Source of the DNA: Duncaniella muricolitica
Lineage (GTDB): Bacteria > Bacteroidota > Bacteroidia > Bacteroidales > Muribaculaceae
Direction: 5' to 3'
DNA: 64,000 bases
Assembly: GCA_025808375.1 (NCBI GenBank)
Contig: CP061009.1
Span: 2,666,001 to 2,730,000 of the forward strand
Positions 7,011-15,482 of the stretch are shown piece after piece (the first letter of the stretch is position 1; each line of letters opens with the position of its first letter). The notes below the pieces were generated by a model. That model made no database searches. It had not been told where the DNA came from and worked only from the letters and a program-made list of their open reading frames with translations. The translations under genes were made by a program, and so were the position numbers.

Positions 7011-8723
7011 ATGCTTGACAGACACACACTACGACGCGGATTGCTGACAGCGATACTCGGCACGACCGTTTCGCTTTGCTCCATAGCCCAATCAACGGCC
7101 ACATTCAGCCACTTCAGATATGAAGGCAATGACGACTATTACAATGACAATCCCCTCACTGCTCCCGGCGACTATTTCAATCCCGTAATCAGCGGATGGG
7201 CATCCGATCCGAGCATATGCCGTGTCGGTGACGACTATTGGCTGGTGACATCGACTTTCGGCTACTTTCCCGGCGTGCCGATGTATCACTCCAAGGATCT
7301 TGTGTCATGGGAACATGTCGGCAATGTGCTCGACCGTGAGTCGCAGCTCGCATCGCTGCCGGGGCTGTCAATTGACAAAGGCGGCATCTATGCTCCCGCA
7401 CTCACTTACAATCCGCACAACAAGACTTTCTACATGATCACCACCTGTGTCATGAAGGGTAACGGACGCGACGGACGTTCCGAAAACTTCTATGTCACGG
7501 CCAAAAATCCGCTTGGTCCGTGGAGCGACCCCGTGATACTCGAGGATGTCGACGGCATTGACCCCTCGTTCTTTTTTGACGAGGACGGCTCGGGATATAT
7601 TGTACACAAGTCAGAGGAGCACAGTCTCGTTAAATGGAGCAATCACCGTGCCCTCTCCATAATACGTTTCGATGCCGAGACAGGCCGCACTGTAGGCAAA
7701 CCCGTAAAATTTCTCGAGCAGGGGGTAGGTCCCGAGGAACGGCTCGAGCGCAACGAAGGCCCGCACATCTATAAAATCAACGGCAAATATTATCTGCTGG
7801 CGGCCGAGGGGGGCACCAACTGGGTACACTCCGAGGTGTGTTACCGCGCCGACTCGGTGTTTGGGCCATATCAGCGTTGGAGTCGTAACCCGATGCTCAC
7901 ACAACGGCTTCTGAAACCCAACCGCAAGCTGCCGGTGACCTCATCGGGCCACGCCGATCTTGTGCAGACTCCGGCCGGCGACTGGTATGCGGTGTTTCTC
8001 GGATGCCGTCCGTGGAACGACGGCGAAGACCATCTCGGACGTGAGACATTCCTCATGCCTGTCAAATGGAGTGCCGACGGATTTCCCTACATCACACAAT
8101 GTATCGACACTGTGGGGCTGCGCCTCAACATTCCCGGCATGTCTGGACGACAGGCATCATGCCAGGCCGGCAACTTCGTGTGGACCGACGATTTTTCCTC
8201 AAAATCACTGCGTCCCGAATGGCTCTCGCTGTGGGGCATGCCCACCCGATATTACAAGACCGGCAAAGGGCTGAAACTCACCTGCGCGCCTGTCGACACC
8301 AAGTCGGGCCACGTGCCGGCTTATCTTGGCCGACGCATGCAGCACCATAAGTTTACGGCCGAGACTGAAGTGAGATTCAAGCCCGACGACTCCGAAGCCG
8401 CCGGCATGCTGCTCGTAAAGAACGAACAGCGACAACTGTTTCTCGCCGTCAGAAAGGGCGAGGTGTCGCTCATACAGGTAGGCAAAGGCAAAGGCAAAAA
8501 CAATGTCATGGCATCTCAGCCGCTCAAGACTGATGGCTCACCCATAGGGCTGCGCACAGTATCGGACGGTGACACCTACAGCTTCTACTACCGCCCGTCA
8601 GGCGGCGACTGGACTCCTCTCATAGAGAAGGTCGACGCCGAATACATCGCAACGCAGCGCGGCGGCTTCACCGGCAGCACTATAGGTCTCTATGCCACAT
8701 CTGACAAAAATATGTCACTCTAA
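7011..8723 (+). CDS. Glycoside hydrolase family 43, beta-xylosidase/arabinofuranosidase type
   Basis: 570 residues with a signal peptide (cleavage likely after the SIAQ near residue 27). The five-bladed GH43 domain shows the expected acids: D66 in WASDPS (general base), D184 in GIDPSFF (pKa modulator) and E249 in RNEGPHIY (general acid). A C-terminal beta-sandwich starts about residue 390. Subgroup similarity suggests action on xylose- or arabinose-containing plant glycans in the periplasm or at the surface. The sandwich stops abruptly after GLYATSDKNMSL; relatives usually continue with an aromatic-rich last strand, so about 10-15 residues seem to be missing. The stop overlaps the convergent next gene by four bases. 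Confidence 0.87.
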   Translation: MLDRHTLRRGLLTAILGTTVSLCSIAQSTATFSHFRYEGNDDYYNDNPLTAPGDYFNPVISGWASDPSICRVGDDYWLVTSTFGYFPGVPMYHSKDLVSWEHVGNVLDRESQLASLPGLSIDKGGIYAPALTYNPHNKTFYMITTCVMKGNGRDGRSENFYVTAKNPLGPWSDPVILEDVDGIDPSFFFDEDGSGYIVHKSEEHSLVKWSNHRALSIIRFDAETGRTVGKPVKFLEQGVGPEERLERNEGPHIYKINGKYYLLAAEGGTNWVHSEVCYRADSVFGPYQRWSRNPMLTQRLLKPNRKLPVTSSGHADLVQTPAGDWYAVFLGCRPWNDGEDHLGRETFLMPVKWSADGFPYITQCIDTVGLRLNIPGMSGRQASCQAGNFVWTDDFSSKSLRPEWLSLWGMPTRYYKTGKGLKLTCAPVDTKSGHVPAYLGRRMQHHKFTAETEVRFKPDDSEAAGMLLVKNEQRQLFLAVRKGEVSLIQVGKGKGKNNVMASQPLKTDGSPIGLRTVSDGDTYSFYYRPSGGDWTPLIEKVDAEYIATQRGGFTGSTIGLYATSDKNMSL

Positions 8724-9211
8724 AGTTTGCGCCAGCGCATCCTGGGACGTGTAGCACGCTTGGCGAGACGGCGCACCCGGCGAGGAATCACAGGCGAGGA
8801 TTTCTCATCGGCATTTTCATTATCTTTATTAGCGCAATCCTCACCACAAGCCCGGTCACTCATGGCCGGGCTTGTCTCATCAGCCTCTACAGTCTTGCCG
8901 GAAATACGGGCGGCCATGGGCTCGGCTCTATGGTCTTCAGGCTTTGTTTCGGCTCTGCGAGAGCGACGCATACGGGCTTTGGCTGAACGCGCGATGGCAA
9001 GATCAATGTCAAAACGCAGCATCTCAAACGCAACACGACACTCGGCTGTAAGCCCGGCGGCATAATTGTCTCTGTCGCCGTCGAGATATTTGCCGAGAGC
9101 AATGAGCATTGACGCTCTTCGGTCGGAATCGGCAAACACGAGGTTGATACGCTCAACAAAGCCGGCATATGCCTTGGCGGATACAGGACGGAGGATGGTG
9201 GTCTTTTTCAT
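8720..9211 (-). CDS. Hypothetical protein with strongly basic C-terminus
   Basis: 163 residues; family not recognised. The first ~80 residues look like a compact helical domain (AYAGFVERINLVFADSDRRA, then an ALGKYLDGDRDNYAAGL stretch). They are followed by a low-complexity acidic/polar linker and a final Arg/Lys-rich tail (PRRVRRLAKRATRPRMRWRK) that could bind nucleic acid. There is no signal peptide or membrane segment. It runs convergent with the GH43 gene, overlapping it by four bases, and lies downstream of the CE12 gene but behind a terminator. The start at 9211 is supported by MKKTTIL and the absence of upstream in-frame alternatives. Coding status is likely but not certain. Confidence 0.6.
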   Translation of the reverse strand: MKKTTILRPVSAKAYAGFVERINLVFADSDRRASMLIALGKYLDGDRDNYAAGLTAECRVAFEMLRFDIDLAIARSAKARMRRSRRAETKPEDHRAEPMAARISGKTVEADETSPAMSDRACGEDCANKDNENADEKSSPVIPRRVRRLAKRATRPRMRWRKL

Positions 9212-9258
9212 AAAATCGGTGCGAAAATTTACACCACAAAGTTAACATCCGCCTATAC

Positions 9259-9292
9259 CAAAAAAGGTGCGATAATGTCGCACCCTTTTGAG
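9259..9292 (-). terminator. Terminator after the CE12 esterase gene
   Basis: AAAGGTGCGA and TCGCACC(C)TTT pair around a 5-base loop (9263-9288). On the - strand the hairpin is followed by a T-run, so it serves the leftward CE12 gene, whose stop is at 9314. Confidence 0.75.
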
Positions 9293-9313
9293 TTGAATAT
9301 TATAAATCGAGAG

Positions 9314-10567
9314 TTATCGCAATTCGGGCACCGCGCCTTTTTCAACGCAGTCCTGCATGATTTTACGTATATACCATCCATAAGTATAGACCACGCGGTA
9401 GCGTCCAGAGCGCGACATTTTATAGACCTTGCTCTCTTCGCCTGAGCCGGGTAGCATGAAACTGTCCTCGTCGCTCTCACGGTCGGTGTTACACGCCTCG
9501 GTGAAACAGATGCACACCTTGTCGCCCGGACGGAGCGAATTGTACACCCTGTCCCATCGTCCCGACTCTATGAACGCTCTCGGTGTAGGCCCGCTCTCAT
9601 CACGTCCCACCACATACACTGTAGGACCGTCGGCATTGTTAGTGATGCCCGGCACGGTATCGGCAACCGACGGCAGCAGATATTGCGCCAGTTCAAGACC
9701 GGGATAAGCCCGTATACCCTCGGCGGCCGAAGCGGCATTGACACGCGCGCCATATTCGCTCGTGTGTATGCGGTCGAGATAAAACACCTGGGCCTTGACT
9801 TTCTCCTTGCCGAAACGCTCATATTTGCGCGCCGAAATGTCATTGAGGTCGATAAACGGTATGCCCTCGGCCTCGGCCACCTGCGAGGACCACAGGCCAT
9901 ATGTCTTGTTGACACGTGTCACAATCGTGCTGTCGGCATCATCCCAGGCATTGCGTGGCGTGAGCGAGAAAAGCATCGGGCGTCCGCCGCGCGCCTTGAC
10001 ATCGGCAATCATGCGGCGCATATATTCGCCAAAGGTATAGACGGTCTCCTTCACCCCGGTCTCCTGAATGGTCACATTGAGCGAATCGGTGCCGATGCCG
10101 GGTATGGAAGCACGCGCACGTCCGCTGTCATAGGGCCCGTTGTCATTGTGTCCCAGCTCGATAACCACCCAGTCGCCGGGGCGTATGCCTTTGACAACAT
10201 CAGCCCATAGACGGTTGTAGAATGTGCGGCTGCTCATGCCTCCGAGCGCGTGATTCTCGACGGTGATTTTAGATATGTCGAAATGATTCTGCATGAAATG
10301 GCCCCAGCCCCACTGACCGTTATTACCATTGCCGGGAGTGCCGGCTCGCATTGTGGAGTTGCCCACCAGAAACAACACCGGGTTATCGCCGCGTCTTGTC
10401 GACCCGGCCACAGGGCGGGCCATGCGGGCAAATTCGAGACTGTCGGGCGTATTGTCAATCACACCGTTGACATCCGCCATAGGTCCCGGCACTACATCCG
10501 AGCCATACACTGTGGCCAACTCTCCGGCTGCGGCCACAGCAAGCAGCCCTAATAAAAATCTTTTCAT
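9314..10567 (-). CDS. Rhamnogalacturonan acetylesterase-like SGNH hydrolase (CE12) with truncated second module
   Basis: 417 residues with a signal peptide (first ~20 residues). The first module (about 60-290) is a complete SGNH esterase: GNSTM with S71 as nucleophile, the Gly block in NHALGGMSSRTF, VIELGHND with its Asn, and the terminal D265-R-I-H268. Such enzymes remove acetyl groups from pectic rhamnogalacturonan. From about residue 313 a second, partial copy begins: VYVVGRDESG stands where VxGxST would be, VCICFTEACN where the GHND block would be, and the protein stops at GAVPELR, long before a catalytic Asp-His. The second module therefore looks decayed and cut off. It lies 53 bases downstream of the CYTH gene on the same strand. 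Confidence 0.85.
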   Translation of the reverse strand: MKRFLLGLLAVAAAGELATVYGSDVVPGPMADVNGVIDNTPDSLEFARMARPVAGSTRRGDNPVLFLVGNSTMRAGTPGNGNNGQWGWGHFMQNHFDISKITVENHALGGMSSRTFYNRLWADVVKGIRPGDWVVIELGHNDNGPYDSGRARASIPGIGTDSLNVTIQETGVKETVYTFGEYMRRMIADVKARGGRPMLFSLTPRNAWDDADSTIVTRVNKTYGLWSSQVAEAEGIPFIDLNDISARKYERFGKEKVKAQVFYLDRIHTSEYGARVNAASAAEGIRAYPGLELAQYLLPSVADTVPGITNNADGPTVYVVGRDESGPTPRAFIESGRWDRVYNSLRPGDKVCICFTEACNTDRESDEDSFMLPGSGEESKVYKMSRSGRYRVVYTYGWYIRKIMQDCVEKGAVPELR

Positions 10568-10620
10568 GATATTGTATTATATTTAAATTCTTGTCACAGG
10601 CCTTCGCGGCCACCGAAATG

Positions 10621-11073
10621 TCATCGGCGGGCAAGCACCGAATTATAATAGGCAGGATTGCCGGTCACCTCATCGCCGACAAACGGAGGCAGCTCTACAT
10701 GAGCGTCTGCATCCTCAAGCTCCACTTCAGCCAGCACCAGCCCCTCATGACGACCGTGAAACACGTCCACCTCCCAGCATCGGCCGGCATAAGTCACAAT
10801 ATGGCGCACCTTGTCGATGCTCCATCCTCCGCTCAGACGCGCAGCCATCTCCTCGGCCTCGGCTACAGGTATCTCATATTCCCACTCATCGCGCACGGCT
10901 CCCGAGTTTTTACCTTTGACAGTGAGAAAGGCACGGTCGTCAAGCACCCGGAGTCTCACCGTGGCCTCGGGCCGGTCGGAGATATAAGTCTGACGTATGT
11001 GCCGCCGGACGGTAGTCATATTGTCGAAACTGTTGTCTTTAACAAGAAATTTACGTTCTATTTCCTTTGCCAT
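10621..11073 (-). CDS. CYTH-domain protein (inorganic triphosphatase/adenylate cyclase fold)
   Basis: 150 residues, a single CYTH domain. The signature ExExK is at E4-I-E6-R-K8, followed by alternating charged strands (TVRLRVLDDRAFLTVKG, then EWEYEIPV) that line the tunnel and bind the triphosphate and metals. Short bacterial CYTH proteins like this hydrolyse inorganic triphosphate or thiamine triphosphate; which one cannot be told. There is no signal peptide, so it is cytoplasmic. It is the first gene of a leftward pair with the CE12 esterase, with which it has no evident functional link. Confidence 0.88.
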   Translation of the reverse strand: MAKEIERKFLVKDNSFDNMTTVRRHIRQTYISDRPEATVRLRVLDDRAFLTVKGKNSGAVRDEWEYEIPVAEAEEMAARLSGGWSIDKVRHIVTYAGRCWEVDVFHGRHEGLVLAEVELEDADAHVELPPFVGDEVTGNPAYYNSVLARR

Positions 11074-11120
11074 AGTGCCTTTTTATAGAGACGGGGGATG
11101 TTTCTCTCGCCTTTTTTGAG

Positions 11121-11136
11121 TAACTTTGCAAAATTA
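11121..11136. promoter_or_regulatory. Overlapping divergent promoter elements (CYTH / DUF5686)
   Basis: TAACTTTG on the + strand (11121-11128) directly abuts CAAAATTA (11129-11136), which is TAATTTTG on the - strand. The first would drive the DUF5686 gene (ATG at 11193), the second the CYTH gene (ATG at 11073). The two -7 elements cannot be occupied at once. Confidence 0.5.
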
Positions 11137-11192
11137 AAAATTTTTGAGTTTCCAATTAACGATTCTCCTCAAAAAAATTTTCAATATACCAT

Positions 11193-13730
11193 ATGCGCTT
11201 GCGCACGATAATATTACTTTTTCTGACATTGTTCTATGCATCTGCCATGGCCGAGACGGTCACTGTGACAGGTGTCGTACGCGACTCGCTCACACGCGAG
11301 CCGATACCGTTTGCCACAGTCATGCTGCGAGGCACCGACCGTGGCACTCTTACCGACGACGACGGACGCTACTCCATCACCACAGCCATACGATGGGACT
11401 CTATCCAGGCCTCGACGATGGGCTATGATACCAAGACTCTCCCGGCTAAAAAAGGCGACAGGATGCGCATCGACTTTGACCTTCACTCCACAGGCCTGCT
11501 ACTCAACACGGTGATAGCCAAGCCCAAGCGTGAACATTACTCTAAAAAAAACAATCCAGCCGTCGAGTTTATGGAGCGCATACGCGCCGCGCAGGACCTC
11601 GGCGACCCGCGACGCAAGGACAACTACAACTACGACAAGTATGAACGCATAACGCTGGCCATCAACAACTATCAGTTCAACGACTCGGCCAAAAGCGGAT
11701 TTGACAAAAAATTTTCTTTCATCAAGGAGTATATCGACACATCGGCCCTTACGGGAGTGCCCATCCTCAACGTGGCTCTGCGTGAAAAAGCCTCGGAAGT
11801 GCATTACCGCCACTCGCCCGAGAGTGAGCGTGAATATGTCAGAGGTCTGCGCACCGCCGGCATGGACGAGTTTCTCGACCAGCAGAGCATGCAGACTTTC
11901 TACGAGGACGTGATGCGCGAGGTCGACGTATATGGCAACGATGTCACCATACTCCAGACCCGATTTGTAAGCCCGCTGTCGCGCATCGCCCCCGACTTCT
12001 ACAAGTTTTATCTCACCGACACCGTCGACATCGACTCGGTCAGGTGTGTTGAGCTTACGTTCGTGCCGCGCAACGCCGCCACTCTCGGCTTCACCGGACG
12101 TTTTTACGTCCCGCTTGGCGACTCGACAATGTTTATCAAGCGTGTGGTCATGCGTGTGCCCCACGACATCAACCTCAACTTTATCAAAGGCATGCTCATC
12201 ACTCAGGATTATGAGCGTCTGCCCGACGGCACACGTCTTAAAACCAAAGACGACATGATAATGGAAGCCACACTCGTGCCGGGCATGCCGGGCATGTATG
12301 CCCGACGTAACACTGTCTACACCGGCCACGATTTCGGGCCGGCCTCAGACCCGTCGATATTTGAGCACGGACAGGCCCAGGTATATGCCCCCGGGGCATA
12401 TGTGCGCGACACTCAGTTCTGGGAATCCAACCGCATCACCCCGATATCTCACGGTGAAAACTCAGTCGAGGCGATGATGGCACGACTGCGCTCCGACCGC
12501 CTGTATTACTGGGGCGAGAAGGCCGTCAAGACGTTTGCCTCGGGATATATCACTACGGGTAATCCTTCAAAATTTGACTTCGGACCGCTCACATCGACAT
12601 TTTCGGTCAACACGGTCGAGGGTTTCCGTCTGCGAGTCGGAGGGATGACCACCGCCGCTCTGTCGCCGCGATGGTTTGCGCGTGGCTATGTGGCACGCGG
12701 ATTCAAGGACCACAAGTGGAAATACAGCGGAGAGGTAGAATATTCCTTCCGTGACAAACGCCAGCACTCGCGCGAGTTTCCCGTTCATTCCCTGCGAGCC
12801 ACACAGCTCTATGACATGGATATGCTCGGGCAAAACTTTGTGTCAAACAATCAGGACAACATGTTTATGTCGGCCAAACGTATGGACGACATACAGATGA
12901 CCTATCACCGCGTGACCAAACTGGAGTATATCCTTGAGATGGAAAACAACTTCTCGATCAACTTCCGCCTCCAGAACGAACGGCAGGAGCCCACGCGCTA
13001 CATGCCGTTTACCGACGGTTACGGACGCAGCTTCGGCCACTACACACTCTCATCGGCCACACTCCAGTTGCGCTATGCTCCGGGCGAGAAGTTCTATCAG
13101 ATGAAGACCGGCCGAGTGCCCATCAACTTTGACGCCCCCATATTCACACTCAGCCACACATGGGCTCCGAAAGGCCTGGCCGGCAATCCGTTTGCCGTGG
13201 CAAGCACCGAGGCCTCGTTCAGCAAACGCTTCTGGTTTTCGGCTTTCGGCTACATGGACGTATTCACGAAAGGCGGCCACGTGTGGACCCGCTCGCCCTA
13301 TCCCAATCTGCTCATCCCCAACGCCAATCTGTCCTACTTCATACAGCTTGAATCGTTCTCGTGTCTCAACCCCATGGAGTTTATCAACGACAGCTATGCG
13401 CAGTGGGATCTCACCTACTGGGCCAACGGAGCGATACTCAACTATATACCGTTGCTCAAAAAGCTCAAGCTGCGCGAAGCCGTATTTTTCCGCGGCATCT
13501 ACGGCCATCTGAGCCACCGCAACCGCCCTTGGGAAAATCCGTCGCTCTTCTCATTCCCGGCCGACGCCCACACTCAGCTCATGAGCGGAACACCCTACAT
13601 GGAAGCCGGCATCGGACTCGACAACGTGTTTAAAGTATTGCGCATCGACTACACCTGGCGTCTCACCTATCGCGACAATCCGCAGGCGTGTCGTGGAGGC
13701 CTGCGATTCATGTTTCACTTCTCATTCTGA
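11193..13730 (+). CDS. DUF5686/carboxypeptidase-regulatory-like outer-membrane protein
   Basis: 845 residues. A signal peptide (ending near MAETVTV) precedes a carboxypeptidase-regulatory-like beta-sandwich (about 25-100) containing GVVRDSLTREPIPFATVMLRG in spread form. Then comes a long DUF5686 region whose second half has the alternating pattern and terminal Phe (FMFHFSF) of an outer-membrane beta-barrel. The family is common in Bacteroidetes and has no settled function; it resembles TonB-dependent receptors without a plug. The glycosyltransferase gene starts 18 bases downstream, so the two are cotranscribed. Confidence 0.82.
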   Translation: MRLRTIILLFLTLFYASAMAETVTVTGVVRDSLTREPIPFATVMLRGTDRGTLTDDDGRYSITTAIRWDSIQASTMGYDTKTLPAKKGDRMRIDFDLHSTGLLLNTVIAKPKREHYSKKNNPAVEFMERIRAAQDLGDPRRKDNYNYDKYERITLAINNYQFNDSAKSGFDKKFSFIKEYIDTSALTGVPILNVALREKASEVHYRHSPESEREYVRGLRTAGMDEFLDQQSMQTFYEDVMREVDVYGNDVTILQTRFVSPLSRIAPDFYKFYLTDTVDIDSVRCVELTFVPRNAATLGFTGRFYVPLGDSTMFIKRVVMRVPHDINLNFIKGMLITQDYERLPDGTRLKTKDDMIMEATLVPGMPGMYARRNTVYTGHDFGPASDPSIFEHGQAQVYAPGAYVRDTQFWESNRITPISHGENSVEAMMARLRSDRLYYWGEKAVKTFASGYITTGNPSKFDFGPLTSTFSVNTVEGFRLRVGGMTTAALSPRWFARGYVARGFKDHKWKYSGEVEYSFRDKRQHSREFPVHSLRATQLYDMDMLGQNFVSNNQDNMFMSAKRMDDIQMTYHRVTKLEYILEMENNFSINFRLQNERQEPTRYMPFTDGYGRSFGHYTLSSATLQLRYAPGEKFYQMKTGRVPINFDAPIFTLSHTWAPKGLAGNPFAVASTEASFSKRFWFSAFGYMDVFTKGGHVWTRSPYPNLLIPNANLSYFIQLESFSCLNPMEFINDSYAQWDLTYWANGAILNYIPLLKKLKLREAVFFRGIYGHLSHRNRPWENPSLFSFPADAHTQLMSGTPYMEAGIGLDNVFKVLRIDYTWRLTYRDNPQACRGGLRFMFHFSF

Positions 13731-13748
13731 GCCAACCATTACTACCTT

Positions 13749-14747
13749 ATGTCTGCCACGCCCAAAGTCTCTGTCATAGTCTGCACCTACAATCAAGAGC
13801 AGACCATAGCCCGTTCGCTCGAGTCGATACTCGCCCAGAAGACAGATTTTCCCTACGAAATCATTCTTGCCGACGATTGCTCCTCCGACTCCACCCCCGA
13901 GATATGCGCCGACTATGCCCGACGCTATCCCGACATCATACGACCCTTTCTCAACAAGCGCAACAAGGGTGTGGTAGACAACTACTTTGACTGCGTGGAA
14001 GCCTGCCGTGGCAAATATATAGCCGACCTGGCCGGCGATGACGTGTGGACCGACCCGCTGAAACTTGCCCGTCAGGCAAGGATTATGGACAACGACAGCG
14101 ACATAGTGCTCTGCCACGCAGCATGGCGGCCAGTCTATCCCGACGGCACCTTTGCCGACCACTCGCCATGGTCAATCCCCGACACTGCAAGCATTGCCCC
14201 GGCGGGCTCACAGACTATGACGCTGCTGCGCCACGAAAAAGAGAAATACTTCATACACCTCTGCTCGGCCATGTACAGACGCGAGACACTCGCAGGCCTC
14301 ATGCAGCGTTATCCGAGACTGTTCCGCAACAAGGCCCTCACATGCGAAGACCTGCAGATCAACGTACTGATGTCGCAGGCGGGCAAGATAGCCTACACCC
14401 CCGACGTAGTGCTCCACTACACCGTAGGCGCACCTTCGGTCTCATCATCTGAAAACCCGGTCAAGACCATACGTTTCTATTCGGGTGTGATAACCCTCAC
14501 CTCACGGCTTGCCGAGGCTCTCGACATCGACAACTCACTGCTTAAAGGATACTATGCCAAAGTGATGCAATTTATCATCATGCAATACTTCGTCAGCCAC
14601 TCCGTCGAAGGTCGGCAGCTTGTGTCCGACCTGCTGCATCGCGAATCTATCCCCCTTTCGCTCAAAAACCGCATCACACTTCTGCTCTCCGCCAACCGTG
14701 CCGTCTGGCGTCTGACAACCCGATTCAGAAAAATTATAAAAGGCTGA
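13749..14747 (+). CDS. Family 2 glycosyltransferase
   Basis: 332 residues. The GT-A fold is clear at the N-terminus: VSVIVCTYNQEQTIARSLES, then EIILADDCSSD and the metal-binding DxD-type acids in ADLAGDDVWTDP. A helical C-terminal extension of about 100 residues follows, without membrane segments, so the enzyme is cytoplasmic or peripheral. It transfers a sugar from a nucleotide donor onto a glycan or lipid acceptor; specificity cannot be predicted. It lies 18 bases after the DUF5686 gene, away from any capsule cluster, and there is no recognisable partner for a complete pathway. Confidence 0.88.
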   Translation: MSATPKVSVIVCTYNQEQTIARSLESILAQKTDFPYEIILADDCSSDSTPEICADYARRYPDIIRPFLNKRNKGVVDNYFDCVEACRGKYIADLAGDDVWTDPLKLARQARIMDNDSDIVLCHAAWRPVYPDGTFADHSPWSIPDTASIAPAGSQTMTLLRHEKEKYFIHLCSAMYRRETLAGLMQRYPRLFRNKALTCEDLQINVLMSQAGKIAYTPDVVLHYTVGAPSVSSSENPVKTIRFYSGVITLTSRLAEALDIDNSLLKGYYAKVMQFIIMQYFVSHSVEGRQLVSDLLHRESIPLSLKNRITLLLSANRAVWRLTTRFRKIIKG

Positions 14748-14827
14748 CATAATGGCTAATTGGCCATTTTAACATCAATAGCCTATCATTTCATTCAGTC
14801 GGTGAACAAAAGTTAAATAAATTTTGT

Positions 14828-14835
14828 TAAATTTG
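14828..14835 (+). promoter_or_regulatory. Promoter -7 element of the small beta-barrel gene
   Basis: TAAATTTG lies 21 bases upstream of the ATG at 14857. It excludes the longer reading frame that begins at a TTG at 14824. No good -33 element. Confidence 0.5.
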
Positions 14836-14856
14836 CAACACATTCCATCACACGAC

Positions 14857-15399
14857 ATGAAGACAAGACTCATCACATTTTGCTCCATATTGCTCCTGGC
14901 GGCCATCGGCTCACAGGATATGTCGGCCCAACTGGCCAAGGGCCGTAAATCGTTAGGGGTAAAGACCGGCTACATCACTCTCAACAAGACTGCCACTGCG
15001 GGAATCGAACTGCAATATGCTTTCAGCCGGCATTTTGTACTCGCCCCGAGCATCGACTATGTGTTTCGCAACGAGAGCATGGACGGACTGATGATCAATC
15101 TTGACTATCATGGTCCGTGGCAACTTGACCGGAATGGCAAATGGTATTTCTATCATATACTCGGCGCGAATTATGCCTCATGGAGCACTTATCTCAAACC
15201 TGACCCTGCCGCCGATATGACAGGTACAGACATCAATGACGATGTGACCACGCGCGTCAACCGCGTCGGCCTTAATTTCGGTGCAGGCATAGACTACTAC
15301 GTTAGCCCGACACTCAAACTATCACTCCAAGGAAAATTCAACTGGATCAAAGACCACAACACCGGCCTCTTCAACCTCGGCATCAGCTATGTGTTCTGA
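14857..15399 (+). CDS. Small outer-membrane beta-barrel protein
   Basis: 180 residues. The signal peptide (MKTRLITFCSILLLAAIGS, cleavage near MSAQ) is followed by an OmpX/OmpA-like pattern of about eight amphipathic strands, ending in the terminal aromatic strand LGISYVF. It resembles the porin-family barrels common in Bacteroidetes. A structural or adhesive role is possible, but no specific function can be assigned. The start is fixed by the promoter at 14828 and by the signal peptide. It is transcribed alone and ends in a bidirectional terminator. Confidence 0.8.
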   Translation: MKTRLITFCSILLLAAIGSQDMSAQLAKGRKSLGVKTGYITLNKTATAGIELQYAFSRHFVLAPSIDYVFRNESMDGLMINLDYHGPWQLDRNGKWYFYHILGANYASWSTYLKPDPAADMTGTDINDDVTTRVNRVGLNFGAGIDYYVSPTLKLSLQGKFNWIKDHNTGLFNLGISYVF

Positions 15400-15416
15400 G
15401 GCATGGTGATACAACA

Positions 15417-15467
15417 AAAATTACAAAAGACACAAACTTCGGTTTCGTTTGTGTCTTTTGTAATTTT
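15417..15467. terminator. Bidirectional terminator (beta-barrel / SurA-like genes)
   Basis: A perfect 21-bp inverted repeat (15417-15437 with 15447-15467) around the loop TTCGGTTTC, A-rich on the left and T-rich on the right, between two convergent genes. It works as a terminator from either side. Confidence 0.88.
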
Positions 15468-15482
15468 ATATTTTCCGACTTT

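Noticed and set aside
11499..12329. Open frame of 276 residues opposite the DUF5686 gene
   Set aside because: Antisense shadow, His/Val-rich composition typical of reverse reading of high-GC genes.
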